Positions 7,781 to 14,470 of a stretch of 17,759 nucleotides of DNA are shown piece after piece. Source of the DNA: CAZNLL01 sp964573885. Lineage in GTDB: Bacteria; Desulfobacterota; DSM-4660; Desulfatiglandales; Desulfatiglandaceae. The stretch is taken from the NCBI GenBank assembly GCA_964573885.1, contig CAZNLL010000080.1:1-17759 (forward strand), read 5' to 3'. The position numbers and the translations under genes were made by a program. The notes under the pieces were generated by a model. That model was not told the DNA's origin and made no database searches. It saw nothing but the letters and a program-made list of their open reading frames with translations. How positions within the stretch are numbered: position 1 is the first letter of the stretch; each line of letters begins with the position of its first letter.

Positions 7781-9616
7781 ATGGCGTCATTGAGGTTTGT
7801 CATCGTCGAGGATGAAGAGGCCCACTTCACGCTCATGGAACGAGCCCTTTTGAGGCGTTTCCCCGGGGCCCTGGTGCATTATTTCAGGGAAGCGGAGGCC
7901 TGCCTCGACGTTCTGGACGAGATTGATCCTGATGTGATCATCACGGATTATCTTTTGCCAGGCCTGACCGGGATTGGTTTTCTGGAGGCATTGAGTCGGC
8001 GACCAAAGGATATTCCGGTGATTATGATCACCGGCCAGGGGGATGAAAAGATCGCAGTCCAGGCCATGAAACTGGGGGCCTGGGATTATCTGGTCAAGAC
8101 GTCGCATTTCTCTGCCTTGATTCCCGGGGTGGTGGAAAAGGTCATCAGGGAGCAGTCGCTCAAGGAATCCTTGGAGCGATCGGAGAGGCGTTTTCAGGAC
8201 CTGGCGGAAAGGACATGCGACTGGATATGGGAAATTGATCCCCAGGGCAAGTATACCTATTCCAATCCCATGGTGGAAGGGATCCTGGGGTACTGCCCGG
8301 ATGAGGTCATGGGCCGGCACTATCATGATTTCTTTTCGGATCAGGATGCAAAAGGGGGCAGGGCCCTTGAATTCATGGTTGAAGGTCGCCCCGTTCAGGG
8401 TTTGGAAGGCCGCCTTCTCCACAAGGACGGCCATGAAACGGTGGTGGAAACCAACGCGGTTCCTTTCTTTGACAAAAGGGGGAGACTGGCGGGCTACAGG
8501 GGCATCCACCGGGATATCAGTGAGCGAAAACGGGCCGAGGAGGCCTTGAGATGGAGCGAGGAGAAGTTCAGGCGGATATTTGAGGAATCGCCCATTGGCA
8601 TCGCCCTCTTTGGCCCGGAAGGCCGATTGATTGATGCAAACCATTCCTGTAAGGAGACATTCGGCATCAGGAATGTCCAGGGCGTCGAGGCCTCTGCATT
8701 TTTGGAGAACTCGCACCTGACTGCGGTTGATCGGGAAAGGCTTTCCAAGGGGGAGCGCGTAAGATATGAGACGACCTATGATTCTGAAAAGCGTGTACTG
8801 ACAAGCTCTTCTGAGGACACAGGGTCAGACTCCCTTCTGGTTGACGTGCTCATCACCCCCTTGGCCCGGGAACCGGGGGGTGGTCTTAGCGGGTATCTGG
8901 TCCAGGTGCAGGATATTACCAAGCGCAAACATGCGGAGGCCCATATTCGCAGCCTCTCTCAACAACTCCTCAGGATACAGGAGAGAGAACGGCTGAATAT
9001 CTCCCGCGACCTTCACGATCATCTGGCCCAGGACCTCTCCACCCTAAAGATCAGCCTGGACACCCTTTATAGCGATGAGCCGGACGTATCGGAAGACAGA
9101 AAAAGGAGGGTAAGGGAGCTGTCCAAGACGGTCCAGAGGAGTATCAGCGGGGTTCGGGACCTGGTCTATGGGCTCAGGCCCCCCAGCCTGGACCAACTGG
9201 GATTGGTCCAGACGATTCTTCAACACTGTGAGGAAACGTCACAGAAGAGCGGGCTCAAGATCGATTTTTTCTCGGCAGGGATGGACGGGATAGAACTGGA
9301 TCCGGATATGGAGATCGCCCTGTACCGCCTGATCCAGGAAGGACTCAATAACATTATCAATCACGCTCAGGCCGACTGTGCAACGGTAAGGCTTGTGGAA
9401 TCCTTTCCGCATATTATCTTGCGTATAGAGGACAATGGGAAGGGTTTTGATGTGGCAGACAGGCTGGAACAGGCCACCAAGGAAAGGCGCCTCGGCATCC
9501 GCAGCATGCAGGAGAGGGTGGCCCTTTTACGGGGAAAAATGCAGATCGGCTCCCGACCCTTGAGAGGAACAAGCATCGTGGTGGAGATCCCTTATCAGGA
9601 GGAGGACCTTGGCTGA
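7781..9616 (+). CDS. REC-PAS-PAS-HisKA_3-HATPase sensor kinase (NarX/DegS-type core)
   Basis: A 611-residue cytoplasmic kinase that begins with a receiver domain (1-122; E10/D11 pocket, D56 phosphoacceptor in VIITDYLLPG, T84, K106). Two PAS domains follow (about 133-250 and 257-383, each closed by a DIS/DIT-K-RK motif), then a HisKA_3 dimerisation domain with H412 in the RDLHDHLAQ motif, and an HATPase_c domain (NNIINHAQ 523-530, DNGKGF 551-556, LGIRSMQER 571-579). This core pairs with NarL/FixJ regulators, and such a gene follows immediately with an 8-bp overlap. The N-terminal receiver means the kinase can itself be a target of another kinase, probably the one at 5635. The start has GGAGG (7767-7771) 9 nt upstream. 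Confidence 0.94.
   Translation: MASLRFVIVEDEEAHFTLMERALLRRFPGALVHYFREAEACLDVLDEIDPDVIITDYLLPGLTGIGFLEALSRRPKDIPVIMITGQGDEKIAVQAMKLGAWDYLVKTSHFSALIPGVVEKVIREQSLKESLERSERRFQDLAERTCDWIWEIDPQGKYTYSNPMVEGILGYCPDEVMGRHYHDFFSDQDAKGGRALEFMVEGRPVQGLEGRLLHKDGHETVVETNAVPFFDKRGRLAGYRGIHRDISERKRAEEALRWSEEKFRRIFEESPIGIALFGPEGRLIDANHSCKETFGIRNVQGVEASAFLENSHLTAVDRERLSKGERVRYETTYDSEKRVLTSSSEDTGSDSLLVDVLITPLAREPGGGLSGYLVQVQDITKRKHAEAHIRSLSQQLLRIQERERLNISRDLHDHLAQDLSTLKISLDTLYSDEPDVSEDRKRRVRELSKTVQRSISGVRDLVYGLRPPSLDQLGLVQTILQHCEETSQKSGLKIDFFSAGMDGIELDPDMEIALYRLIQEGLNNIINHAQADCATVRLVESFPHIILRIEDNGKGFDVADRLEQATKERRLGIRSMQERVALLRGKMQIGSRPLRGTSIVVEIPYQEEDLG
9597..9605 (+). promoter_or_regulatory. Ribosome binding site for the TTG-initiated NarL-type regulator
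   Basis: AGGAGGAGG lies 3 nt (or 6 nt, by its first copy) upstream of TTG 9609, inside the last codons of the kinase gene. It supports TTG as the start and translational coupling of the pair. Confidence 0.7.
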
Positions 9617-10286
9617 GAAGAAAAGGGTTCTCATTGTGGACGATCATCCCCTATTCAGAGAGGGGCTGAAGGCACTCCTGGCCCAACAAGACGGTTTTGA
9701 GGTGGTGGGAGAGGCCGGTGACGGAAGGGAAGGGCTGAAACAGGCCGAGAAACTCCAACCGGATTTGGTGCTCATGGATATCTCCCTGCCGGATCAAAGC
9801 GGCCTGGAGGTGACCCGGGATATCCGGACCCGCTTGCCCCATGCGCGAGTGGCCATTATCAGTATGCACGCCAAGATCGACTACATCACGGAGGCCTTCC
9901 GGGCCGGGGCAACCGGATACGTGGTCAAGGAGTCTGCCACGGAAAGGCTCCTGGAATGCCTGAGAACCGTGTCCAAGGGTGAGTATTTTATCGATGCGGC
10001 CCTCTCCCACAGGGTTGTGGAAAGCCTGGTAAAAGCCGAGGAAAAAGAGGCCAAGATCACCGATTCAGGTTATGCCAGTTTGAGCTCCAGGGAACGGCAG
10101 GTGATGCGGCTTCTGGCAGAGGGCCTTCCCAAGAAGGAGATTGCAGAAAAGCTTTTCATCAGCCCCAAGACCGTTGAAAACCACCGGGCCAATATTATGA
10201 ACAAACTGGACATACACAGTAATATGGATCTCGTCCGGTATGCCGCCAAGCTCGGCCTGATCGACGTTGACCTCTGGAAGGGCTGA
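9609..10286 (+). CDS. NarL/FixJ-family response regulator (REC-LuxR HTH)
   Basis: A 225-residue regulator. The receiver covers 5-122, with D11/D12, phosphoacceptor D57 (LVLMDISLPDQSG), S85 and K107 all present. A LuxR-type helix-turn-helix at about 157-213 carries the SSRERQVMRLLAEG and SPKTVENHRANIMNKL signatures. It should be a DNA-binding transcription factor activated by the HisKA_3 kinase encoded just upstream. The start is TTG 9609, overlapping the kinase stop (9614-9616), which is typical of tightly coupled pairs. Its targets cannot be read from the sequence; the inverted repeats at 5530-5591 are candidates for autoregulation. Confidence 0.94.
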   Translation: MAEKKRVLIVDDHPLFREGLKALLAQQDGFEVVGEAGDGREGLKQAEKLQPDLVLMDISLPDQSGLEVTRDIRTRLPHARVAIISMHAKIDYITEAFRAGATGYVVKESATERLLECLRTVSKGEYFIDAALSHRVVESLVKAEEKEAKITDSGYASLSSRERQVMRLLAEGLPKKEIAEKLFISPKTVENHRANIMNKLDIHSNMDLVRYAAKLGLIDVDLWKG

Positions 10287-10463
10287 TATTTTTATTTTCC
10301 CGCCTTCCTCGCCCGGGGTATATTCCCATGTCTTTGGGTGTTTTTCCTATCAAATTGAACACCTCCCCCTATGGACAAATCCAGAAAAACCGGAAATAGT
10401 TATCGTCAAAGGCAAGGATCTTTACGCTAAAAACAGATTCAATAGAATTAACGGAGACGGCCA

Positions 10464-10691
10464 TTGAAAGGGAGTTTTCTGGATTTAAACCAACTGGTTA
10501 GGAGCATTCAGCGGGCCGAAGGAAACCCTGATTGTTTCGGGAGGTCCAACGGTTTCTGCGACCGGACCGAGTGTGCATGGCGCCCATACTGTTTGGGGGG
10601 GCGTGAAAAAGAGCCGGAAGGGGGGCTTGGCCCTGGAGGGGATTCCATGAATGCCCAGCCCTTTGATGGCCCGGGCGGGGAGAAAACATGA
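10464..10691 (+). CDS. Small four-cysteine protein, function unknown
   Basis: A 75-residue protein I cannot assign to a named family. The N-terminal 45 residues look folded: an amphipathic helix (FLDLNQLVRSIQRAEG) is followed by four cysteines, C24, C32, C37 and C43 (spacing CX7CX4CX5C), suited to binding a metal or forming disulfides. The remaining 30 residues are Gly/Pro/Glu rich and probably disordered. The start is TTG 10464 with GGAG (10453-10456) 7 nt upstream. The stop shares an ATGA with the start of the next gene, strong evidence that it is translated. It probably works with the receiver and STAS-like proteins that follow. Confidence 0.65.
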   Translation: MKGSFLDLNQLVRSIQRAEGNPDCFGRSNGFCDRTECAWRPYCLGGREKEPEGGLGPGGDSMNAQPFDGPGGEKT

Positions 10692-11149
10692 ACAAAATTC
10701 TCGTGGTGGATGATGATAGTACGATCCGGCTCCTCTACCATGAGGAGCTCACCTGGGAGGGCTATGATGTGGTGACGAGTCATGACAGGGGCGATCTCCT
10801 TGAACTTATTGAAAGAAGCAGGCCGGATCTGGTGATTATGGAGGTCAACCTGCAGAATCATAACGGCCTGGATCTGCTTCTGGATATCCGGAATACCTAC
10901 TACAACCTCCCGGTGATCCTTTGCAGTGCTTACGGCGATTTCAGGTTTGATTTGAGGGCCATTGCCGCGGATTTTTTTGTCATAAAACGCTCGGACCTAA
11001 GGGAGTTGAAACTCAAAATCAAAATGGCCATGGAAAGCGGCCAGGAGGGCTTTAACCAAGGGGGAGCGGAAGAATTCCCCTTTTTCTGTCCCCCGGGGGG
11101 GACAGGAGAACCGGTGAGAAATAGTCCTCAAGGTTGGTTCGGCCATTAG
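10688..11149 (+). CDS. Atypical response-regulator receiver protein with Glu in place of the phosphoacceptor Asp
   Basis: A 153-residue protein with one receiver domain (1-118) and a Gly/Pro-rich tail. The acidic cluster D8-D9-D10, switch Ser (S99-equivalent in ILCSAY) and Lys (VIKRSDL) are present, but the phosphoacceptor position reads LVIMEVNL, with E52 (GAG codon) instead of Asp. Normal aspartyl phosphorylation is therefore not expected; Glu may mimic the phosphorylated state, or the domain may be regulated otherwise. The start ATG overlaps the stop of the cysteine protein gene by 4 bp (ATGA). The tail is encoded by a GC-rich stretch with a strong hairpin and looks unlike receiver sequence. 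Confidence 0.85.
   Translation: MNKILVVDDDSTIRLLYHEELTWEGYDVVTSHDRGDLLELIERSRPDLVIMEVNLQNHNGLDLLLDIRNTYYNLPVILCSAYGDFRFDLRAIAADFFVIKRSDLRELKLKIKMAMESGQEGFNQGGAEEFPFFCPPGGTGEPVRNSPQGWFGH
11086..11105. repeat. GC-rich inverted repeat near the end of the receiver gene
   Basis: CTGTCCCCC (11086-11094) and GGGGGACAG (11097-11105) are perfect 9-bp arms around GG. It lies in the tail-coding part of the atypical receiver gene, about 65 bp before the STAS-like gene. No T-run follows on either strand, so it is not a standard terminator; it could stabilise or attenuate the mRNA. Confidence 0.5.
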
Positions 11150-11170
11150 GAGAAGTGAGGTGATTGGGCC

Positions 11171-11491
11171 ATGGCAAAGAATTTCAAGATTGCCTTTCAT
11201 CGGAACAGCGACAACTTACATTTTAAGCTGGTGGGGGATTTTGACGGGAGTTCCGCCCAGGAACTGGTCAATGCCCTCAAAAAATACGGCGCTCATGCCT
11301 CAAGGGTCTTTATCCATACAAGCTGTCTGAGAAATATCCACCCCTTTGGGCGGAATGTGTTCAGGAGTGAGCTCGGGGGCTTGAACAGCAAATCGGTGGC
11401 CTTTGTCTTTACAGGGGAGAATGCATCCCAGCTGGCCCCTGAGAAGACACGGGTCTTTCAGAATTGCCATACCTACCATCCTGCGCCCTAG
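11171..11491 (+). CDS. Small STAS-like (anti-sigma factor antagonist-like) protein
   Basis: A 106-residue protein with the alternating strand/helix pattern of a STAS domain: FKIAFHRNSDNLHFKLVGDFDG starts like the anti-sigma antagonist fold, followed by a helix (SSAQELVNALKKYG) and the strand RVFIHTSC. T50/S51 lie where SpoIIAA-type proteins carry their regulatory serine. The usual D-S-G motif is absent, so phosphorylation is uncertain. The ATG at 11171 has GAGGTG (11156-11161) about 9 nt upstream. It closes the short cluster with the cysteine protein and the Glu-receiver, which suggests partner switching or a scaffold role. No anti-sigma kinase or sigma factor gene is in view. The family call is by fold pattern and moderately sure. 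Confidence 0.65.
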   Translation: MAKNFKIAFHRNSDNLHFKLVGDFDGSSAQELVNALKKYGAHASRVFIHTSCLRNIHPFGRNVFRSELGGLNSKSVAFVFTGENASQLAPEKTRVFQNCHTYHPAP

Positions 11492-11511
11492 GCCTGCTTC
11501 TTCCCAGTCAC

Positions 11512-11535
11512 GGGGCTTGCGCCCGGGCAAGCCCC
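11512..11535 (+). terminator. GC-rich hairpin after the STAS-like gene
   Basis: GGGGCTTGC (11512-11520) and GCAAGCCCC (11527-11535) form a perfect 9-bp stem with a 6-nt loop, 20 bp past the stop codon. There is no T-run behind it, so it may protect the 3' end or assist termination rather than be a full intrinsic terminator. Confidence 0.4.
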
Positions 11536-11590
11536 TGCCCGGCAAAGGGGAAGATTGTGGTCAAAGACAATGTCCCTCCCGTGTTTTATT

Positions 11591-11620
11591 TTGACACTCT
11601 CCCTTAATTAACCCTATACT
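11591..11620 (+). promoter_or_regulatory. Near-consensus sigma70 promoter
   Basis: TTGACA (11591-11596, 6/6), an 18-nt spacer and TATACT (11615-11620, 5/6). It is the best promoter in the window. Transcription would start near 11627, almost exactly at the left end of the inverted-repeat element, so the RNA would begin with that element and read on to glgP. Confidence 0.65.
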
Positions 11621-11628
11621 TTCCTAAT

Positions 11629-11818
11629 TATACCCCGTTATTCCATAAAAGGCGCTTAAGCATTCTGCCTTTTATGGCTTCAAAGGCCACTTTTAACGCT
11701 CCAAATTTGGAATGCAGCAATAGTGATATCCAAACCCTGGATGTAAAATAGAATAAGTTTCTGTTATTGGTGTGTTTATATGTCTAAGAACTGAATGCGT
11801 TTGCAATAACGGGGTATA
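11629..11818. repeat. 190-bp element bounded by perfect 14-bp inverted repeats (MITE-like or structured leader RNA)
   Basis: TATACCCCGTTATT (11629-11642) and its exact complement AATAACGGGGTATA (11805-11818) enclose an AT-rich, non-coding stretch unlike the GC-rich neighbours. The TATA or TA at each end could be target duplication, as made by IS630/Tc1-mariner elements, which would make this a non-autonomous MITE. An 8-bp direct repeat TATACTTT also occurs at 11615-11622 and 11815-11822. Equally, the arms could close a long-range helix in a leader RNA starting near 11627. No transposase is encoded. Confidence 0.55.
11643..11677. repeat. Hairpin inside the 190-bp element
   Basis: CCATAAAAGGC (11643-11653) and GCCTTTTATGG (11667-11677) form a perfect 11-bp stem with a 13-nt loop, directly beside the left arm of the element. 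Confidence 0.7.
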
Positions 11819-11829
11819 CTTTGGATAAT
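11801..11829 (+). promoter_or_regulatory. Likely glgP promoter at the right edge of the element
   Basis: TTGCAA (11801-11806, 4/6), a 17-nt spacer and GATAAT (11824-11829, 5/6). The start site would be near 11836, a 65-nt leader before ATG 11902. The -35 lies in the right end of the inverted-repeat element and the -10 just outside it. Confidence 0.45.
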
Positions 11830-11901
11830 AAAGGGCCGTATTCCTGGAAAAGGGAAAGAGGGCGGCCATCATACCTTGAAAGGACAAGGGGTGGATTTTT
11901 T

Positions 11902-14454
11902 ATGCAGGCCAAATTCAAGTACAACGTAATCCCCAAGCTCCCATCTCAACTTGAGATTTTGAGACAATTGGCCCATAACCTGTGCTTTACATGGAAGGGG
12001 GAAATCTGGGAACTCTTCCGGCGCATAGATCCAAAGCTGTGGCGGGATTGCGGGCACAATCCCGTGCTGATGCTGGGATTGGTCAGCCAGGAACGGCTGG
12101 ATGAACTGGCCCAGGATCAGGCCTTTGTGGCCCAGCTGGAACGGCAGAGTGAGGATTTTGAACGGTACCTGTCTCAGCCCCGGATCCATGCCAGGGATTA
12201 CTGCCCTGAGGTCCCCTTCCGCATTGCCTATTTTTCCGCCGAGTTCGGCCTGGCCGAGTGTCTGCCCATTTATTCAGGGGGGCTGGGGGTCCTTTCCGGG
12301 GATCACGTGAAATCTGCAAGTGACCTGAATGTGCCCCTGGTAGGAGTAGGGCTTCTTTACCAGGAAGGATATTTCCGGCAATACCTCAGTTCAGACGGAT
12401 GGCAAATGGAAACCTACCCGGTCAATGATTTTCAGAACATGCCCGTGTCCCTGGTTCGGGAACCGGGTGGAAAACCCCTGACCGTGAGGGTGGAGTTCAA
12501 GGGTGCCCCGGTGGAGGTCCTGATCTGGTGCCTCAATGTAGGGAGGGTGCCCCTGTACATGCTGGATACGAACAGCGGAAATAATCCTCCCGAGTTTCGA
12601 AGTATCACCGCCCAGCTCTACGGCGGGGACCGGGAGATGCGCCTCAGGCAGGAGATTGTTCTGGGCATCGGCGGGGTCCGGGCCCTCAAGGCCCTGGGGA
12701 TTGAACCCACGGTGATCCATATGAACGAAGGGCATTCGGCCTTTTCCGCCCTGGAGCGGATCAATATCCTGAGAAGAGAAAAGGGCCTGTCCTTTGACGA
12801 GGCCCGGGAGATCGTGCTGGCCAGTACCGTGTTCACTACACATACACCGGTTCCCGCCGGCAACGATGTCTTTGATCCAGACCTGGTCAAGGCCTACTTT
12901 GAAGACTATACAAAAGAGATGGGGATCAATTTCAAGGTACTCCTGGGGTATGGAAGGCTGGACCCCAGGGACGAAGGCGAGCCCTTCGGCATGACCACCC
13001 TTGCCCTGAGACTCTCCGCCCACACCAACGGCGTCAGCCGTCTTCACGGCCGGGTATCCCGTTCCATGTGGCAGAAGGTCTGGAACCATCATCCCGTGGA
13101 GGACGTGCCCATAGATTATATCACCAACGGCGTCCATGTCCCCACCTGGATTTCTCAGGAGATGGCCGCACTTTTTGATCGGTACCTCGGACCCAACTGG
13201 TCCGAGGATCCTGACAACGAAAGGGTTTGGGAACAGGTTGAGAATATCCCTGACACCGAGCTGTGGCTGGCCCACGAAAGGTGCAGGGAACATCTGGTGG
13301 GTTTCGCCCGCAACCGGCTCGCCGATCAGTGCAAGAGCAGGGGGGCTTCGTCATCAGAGGTCCTGTCCGCCAGTGAGGTCCTCAATCCGCAGGTACTGAC
13401 CATCGGTTTTGCCCGCCGATTTGCCACCTATAAGAGGGCGACCCTGATTTTCAGGGATCCTGAGCGGCTGGACCGTATCATCAACCACCCGAAACGGCCT
13501 GTCCAGATCGTCATCGCGGGCAAGGCCCACCCTCAGGATAATGAGGGCAAGGCCTTCATCAAGACGGTGGTCCATTTGGCAAGGCAGGATCGCTTTCGAC
13601 ATCGTATCGTCTTTCTGGAGGGCTATAATCTTTATGTGGCCCAGCATCTGGTGTCCGGGAGCGACATCTGGCTGAATACCCCCAGGCGTCCCTTGGAGGC
13701 CTGCGGCACAAGCGGAATGAAGGCCCTCGCAAACGGATCACTAAACCTCAGCGTGCTGGATGGCTGGTGGGATGAGGGATATCACCGGGATTTCGGATGG
13801 GCCTTGGGCCAGGGAGAGGTCTACCAGGACCATGAAGCCCAAGACGAGATCGAAAGCCGGGACCTCTATAACCTGCTGGAAAAGGAGATTGTCCCCCTCT
13901 TCTATCAGCGCGGGGCCAATGGTATTCCCCGGGCATGGATAGAGATCATGCGGTCCGGGTTGAGGCGTCTGGTTCCCGTATTCAACTCCCACCGCATGGT
14001 GCAGGAGTATACCCGAAGATACTACCTGCCGTGCTCAAGAAGGTACAACGCCCTGTGCACCAATAATTTCGAGGGGGCCAAAGATTTGGCCGCCTGGAGA
14101 CAACAATTGTTGACGGGCTGGCATGAAGTCCAGGTGGAGGAAGTCAGCTCCACGGACGGCCTGGAAAGGCCGGTAGGGGAGAAGGTGGAGGTTACGGCCC
14201 GGGTCAAGCTTGGATCCTTGACGCCGGAAGATGTCACCGTGGAAGCCTATTACGGCCTCCTGGACCATAACGGGGATTTTGCCGAACGGGAGACCGTGGC
14301 CATGGATGTGGTGGAGTCAAAGGACGGCATCTTTACCTTTCAGGGGGCCATTCCCTGCAAAAAAACGGGCCGTTTTGGATACACGGTCCGGGTTATGCCA
14401 AGCCACGACAGGCTGGAAAACCGTTTTGTGCTAGGGTTGGTGACCTGGGGATAA
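11902..14454 (+). CDS. glgP: Alpha-glucan (glycogen) phosphorylase, short TIGR02094-type
   Basis: An 850-residue cytoplasmic enzyme that releases glucose-1-phosphate from the ends of alpha-1,4-glucans using phosphate and pyridoxal phosphate. The N terminus (FKYNVIPKLPSQLEILRQLAHNL) is the DUF3417 domain found in this phosphorylase subgroup. Then come SAEFGLAECLPIYSGGLGVLSGDH, HMNEGHSAF (273-281), FTTHTPVPAGND, the phosphate-binding GFARRFATYKR, and CGTSGMK with the PLP lysine at K607. About 110 C-terminal residues form a beta-rich extension. An open frame extends upstream to 11821, but ATG 11902 is preferred because of AAGGGGTGG about 7 nt before it and because DUF3417 starts here. glgB follows 16 bp downstream. 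Confidence 0.95.
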   Translation: MQAKFKYNVIPKLPSQLEILRQLAHNLCFTWKGEIWELFRRIDPKLWRDCGHNPVLMLGLVSQERLDELAQDQAFVAQLERQSEDFERYLSQPRIHARDYCPEVPFRIAYFSAEFGLAECLPIYSGGLGVLSGDHVKSASDLNVPLVGVGLLYQEGYFRQYLSSDGWQMETYPVNDFQNMPVSLVREPGGKPLTVRVEFKGAPVEVLIWCLNVGRVPLYMLDTNSGNNPPEFRSITAQLYGGDREMRLRQEIVLGIGGVRALKALGIEPTVIHMNEGHSAFSALERINILRREKGLSFDEAREIVLASTVFTTHTPVPAGNDVFDPDLVKAYFEDYTKEMGINFKVLLGYGRLDPRDEGEPFGMTTLALRLSAHTNGVSRLHGRVSRSMWQKVWNHHPVEDVPIDYITNGVHVPTWISQEMAALFDRYLGPNWSEDPDNERVWEQVENIPDTELWLAHERCREHLVGFARNRLADQCKSRGASSSEVLSASEVLNPQVLTIGFARRFATYKRATLIFRDPERLDRIINHPKRPVQIVIAGKAHPQDNEGKAFIKTVVHLARQDRFRHRIVFLEGYNLYVAQHLVSGSDIWLNTPRRPLEACGTSGMKALANGSLNLSVLDGWWDEGYHRDFGWALGQGEVYQDHEAQDEIESRDLYNLLEKEIVPLFYQRGANGIPRAWIEIMRSGLRRLVPVFNSHRMVQEYTRRYYLPCSRRYNALCTNNFEGAKDLAAWRQQLLTGWHEVQVEEVSSTDGLERPVGEKVEVTARVKLGSLTPEDVTVEAYYGLLDHNGDFAERETVAMDVVESKDGIFTFQGAIPCKKTGRFGYTVRVMPSHDRLENRFVLGLVTWG

Positions 14455-14470
14455 GGGCGATCTGGAATGG

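Larger units (their letters stand above)
11492..11901. other. AT-rich intergenic region before glgP
   Basis: About 410 bp without a convincing gene. It contains a GC-rich hairpin just after the STAS-like gene, a near-consensus sigma70 promoter, a 190-bp inverted-repeat element and a second promoter. Codons in frame with glgP start at 11821 but lack the look of protein and a ribosome binding site. Confidence 0.7.

Noticed and set aside
7787..8716. 309-residue minus-strand open frame
   Set aside because: Lies antisense to the REC-PAS part of the hybrid kinase, whose motifs are intact. The long frame follows from GC-rich codon bias; no domain is visible.
10327..10347. CCCA-N6-TGGG followed by TGTTTTT as a terminator of the NarL-type gene
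   Set aside because: Only a 4-bp stem with two G-C-poor edges; too weak to call.
10287..10463. Promoter for the cysteine-protein module
   Set aside because: The gap contains TTGAAC and several TTAT-like runs, but no pair of hexamers at proper spacing matched well enough to annotate.
10267..10467. 66-residue plus-strand open frame after the NarL-type gene
   Set aside because: It starts inside the end of the regulator gene without a ribosome binding site. Composition is Phe/Pro-rich without pattern, and it overlaps the supported start of the cysteine protein.
11629..11818. Integron attC site or known riboswitch such as the cyclic di-GMP class
   Set aside because: The conserved core sequences of attC sites and of the GEMM riboswitch are not present.
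11821..11901. In-frame N-terminal extension of glgP
   Set aside because: TTG at 11821 lies inside the proposed -35/-10 promoter and lacks a ribosome binding site; the family N terminus begins at ATG 11902.
12391..13293. 300-residue minus-strand open frame
   Set aside because: Antisense shadow of glgP; no recognisable motif or start signal.
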